Shown here: positions 5,938-7,367 of the stretch, piece by piece
How the letters are laid out: every line of letters starts with the position of its first letter
Numbering within the stretch: the first letter of the stretch is position 1
Origin: Bacillota bacterium
GTDB taxonomy: Bacteria > Bacillota > Clostridia > Lachnospirales > Lachnospiraceae
Length of the DNA stretch: 7,367 nucleotides
Reading direction: 5' to 3'
Assembly: GCA_023428885.1 (NCBI GenBank)
Contig: JAEYWQ010000184.1
Span: 1 to 7,367, forward strand
Made by a program: the position numbers and the translations under genes
Notes under the pieces: model-generated
What the model saw: only the letters and a program-made list of their open reading frames with translations
What the model was told of the DNA's origin: nothing
Databases searched by the model: none

Positions 5938-6834
5938 TTAACCTTTTACTCCACCAAGGGCAACACCACGGATGATGAACTTAGATAAAAATAAATACAC
6001 AATAATTAATGGGAAGATTGTAATTGCAAGCAATACATATACTTTACCCATATCAAACCTCGCATAATCTGCACTTCTTAATGCTGCAATTAAAATTGGT
6101 AGAGTCTTCTTCTTCTCTAAGATTAACGCTGGCATAAAATAATTGTTCCAGGATCCTACGAAAGCAAAGATTGCCTGAACCGCCATCGCTGGTTTCACGA
6201 TAGGAAGAATGATCTTATTAAAGTTATAGAATTCATTTCCACCGTCAATTCTTGCAGCCTCAACAATTTCAAGAGGCAAGGAACTCTCCATATATTGAAT
6301 TATGAAGAAATAAGTAACAGGAGCTGCAATCGCAGGAATAATTAATGGGATAAAAGTATCAATCAAATTAAAAGCTCTCATCTCATTAACAAATCCCAAT
6401 GCAGAAACCTGTGTTGGAACCATCATAATTAACAGAATAAATGTATGTGCTAGCTTTTTGAACTTAAAGTTATACGCAAAAACACCATAAGCAGTTAAAG
6501 ATGAGAAATATACTGTAATTCCTGCTGTACATCCAGCTACAATAAAACTGTTTAACATACCTTGTAGTACCGGAGTATTTTTGTCCTCTAATACATTCAT
6601 TAAGTTAATAAAGAATGATTTACCAGGAAGCATGGAGAACGCTTTTTGTATATCAGCATGTGCTCTGGTTGAGTTAACTAAGAGTAGGTAAAATGGTAAT
6701 AACGATATGATAGTTACAAAAATAAGAACTAAATAACAAATAATTCTATGTATCGTCAAGCCAGCTTTCCCAGACTTTTCATTCATCTCTTTGAGTGCAT
6801 GTTGATCAATATTCTTCTTGTCTAATGATGCCAT
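5938..6834 (-). CDS. Carbohydrate ABC transporter permease, MalG type (CUT1 family)
   Basis: One of two membrane subunits of a binding-protein-dependent sugar importer. The 298-residue length fits the family. After a charged cytoplasmic N-terminus (1-28) there are about six membrane helices near 30-53, 94-116, 129-148, 159-180, 216-237 and 265-287. The EAA loop that docks the ATPase is at 192-211 (EAARIDGGNEF, ending ILP), followed by the family's WNNYFMPALIL at 229-239. The C-terminus GVALGGVKG is typical of MalG-like subunits. Its ribosome binding site AAGGAG (6846-6851) lies inside the end of the upstream permease gene, 11 nt before the ATG, and only 3 nt separate the two genes, so translation may be coupled. 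No ATPase gene is present; CUT1 systems often share one encoded elsewhere. The substrate cannot be told from the permeases; an oligosaccharide is likely. Confidence 0.93.
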   Translation of the reverse strand: MASLDKKNIDQHALKEMNEKSGKAGLTIHRIICYLVLIFVTIISLLPFYLLLVNSTRAHADIQKAFSMLPGKSFFINLMNVLEDKNTPVLQGMLNSFIVAGCTAGITVYFSSLTAYGVFAYNFKFKKLAHTFILLIMMVPTQVSALGFVNEMRAFNLIDTFIPLIIPAIAAPVTYFFIIQYMESSLPLEIVEAARIDGGNEFYNFNKIILPIVKPAMAVQAIFAFVGSWNNYFMPALILEKKKTLPILIAALRSADYARFDMGKVYVLLAITIFPLIIVYLFLSKFIIRGVALGGVKG

Positions 6835-6837
6835 AGA

Positions 6838-7367
6838 TTAATATTCTCCTTTCTTCCTGTCACGTAAGGATGCAAATACAAGGAAACTTAATATACCAGA
6901 GATGAAGAACAAGAGTACTGAGATTGCACCACCCATACCAAAGTTCTTACTAAACAAGTGATCATTCAATAACATTACCACCGTCTTAGACGAATTGTTT
7001 GGAGCACCTGAACCCGCAGTTAATAATTGAGGTATATCGAACATCTGAATACCACCGATCATTGCTGTAATAAGAACATAGATTAAAATAGGTTTTAATA
7101 ATGGTAATGTAATCATTCGGAATGTCTGCATACCACCTGCACCGTCGATTTGAGAAGCTTCATATAATGCAGGATCGATGCCCATAATACCCGCCATTAA
7201 GATAATGGTAGTATTACCGTACCACATTAAAAAGTTAATAAATCCAGCCAACCCTCTTACACCAGCTGATTTAGAAAAGAAACGATAAATGGATTCGCTT
7301 GGGATTTCAAAGTAATTCTGATTATTAGTCAGAGTCGCAAGTAAACCGTTAATCGGTCCACGATCAG
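6838..7367 (-). CDS. Carbohydrate ABC transporter permease, MalF/UgpA type, 5' end beyond the window
   Basis: The C-terminal part of the partner permease. The frame stays open to the window edge, so about 175 residues are visible and the true start lies beyond position 7367. A TTG at 7251 is not the start, because the coding frame upstream of it continues without a stop. The EAA loop is clear (YEASQIDGAGG, then ITLPLLKP), with serine in place of the second alanine of EAA, and is preceded by LMAGIMGIDPAL, the helix and turn typical of MalF-type subunits. Two further hydrophobic segments and a short basic tail (DRKKGEY) follow. It pairs with the downstream MalG-type permease, 3 nt away. A gene for the solute-binding lipoprotein is expected further upstream, outside the window. 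Confidence 0.92.
   Translation of the reverse strand, partial: DRGPINGLLATLTNNQNYFEIPSESIYRFFSKSAGVRGLAGFINFLMWYGNTTIILMAGIMGIDPALYEASQIDGAGGMQTFRMITLPLLKPILIYVLITAMIGGIQMFDIPQLLTAGSGAPNNSSKTVVMLLNDHLFSKNFGMGGAISVLLFFISGILSFLVFASLRDRKKGEY

Noticed and set aside
7249..7251. TTG at 7251 as the start of the upstream permease
   Set aside because: The frame continues open to the window edge, and a 137-residue MalF-type permease would lack most of its membrane helices.
1..7367. CRISPR array, insertion sequence, tRNA/rRNA, riboswitch or phage-defence genes
   Set aside because: I looked for regularly spaced repeats, transposase motifs, RNA gene signatures and defence-type domains on both strands and saw none. 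The genes are metabolic, ribosomal-modification, lipid and transport genes.

Overview
The window is AT-rich and almost fully coding, with every gene on the minus strand, so transcription runs from high to low coordinates. The gene families, the strong AGGAGG-type ribosome binding sites and the rimO-pgsA pair point to a low-GC Firmicute of class Clostridia. A Lachnospiraceae such as a Lachnoclostridium relative is the best guess, but this is an inference from style and gene content, not a database match.

In order of transcription: (1) 7367-5938 is the end of a carbohydrate ABC transporter operon. It holds a MalF-type permease cut by the window edge, then a complete MalG-type permease, closed by a strong intrinsic terminator (5903-5931). 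(2) 5806-5468 is a small DUF1622 membrane protein. It has its own strong ribosome binding site and a leader rich in short repeats and dyad symmetry (5827-5875). (3) 5351-3060 encodes a divergent aconitase-superfamily hydratase of unknown substrate, followed after 19 nt by folD (3040-2204), which makes one-carbon folate intermediates. The spacing suggests an operon read from a promoter near 5402-5430. (4) After a 184-nt gap with a plausible sigma-A promoter (2101-2128) come rimO (2019-697, methylthiolation of ribosomal protein uS12) and pgsA (680-138, phosphatidylglycerophosphate synthase), 16 nt apart. A hairpin that may be a terminator follows (45-84).

Three start sites need correction relative to the longest open frames. 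folD begins at the ATG at 3040, not the TTG at 3058. The hydratase begins at the ATG at 5351, not the ATG at 5420. The MalF-type permease has no start in the window; its frame is open to the edge.

Most of the window is housekeeping and ordinary sugar uptake, and I see no convincing sign of a new multi-gene system. The best leads are the hydratase, which keeps the Fe-S cysteines of aconitase but appears to have altered catalytic residues, and the structured leader of the DUF1622 gene.
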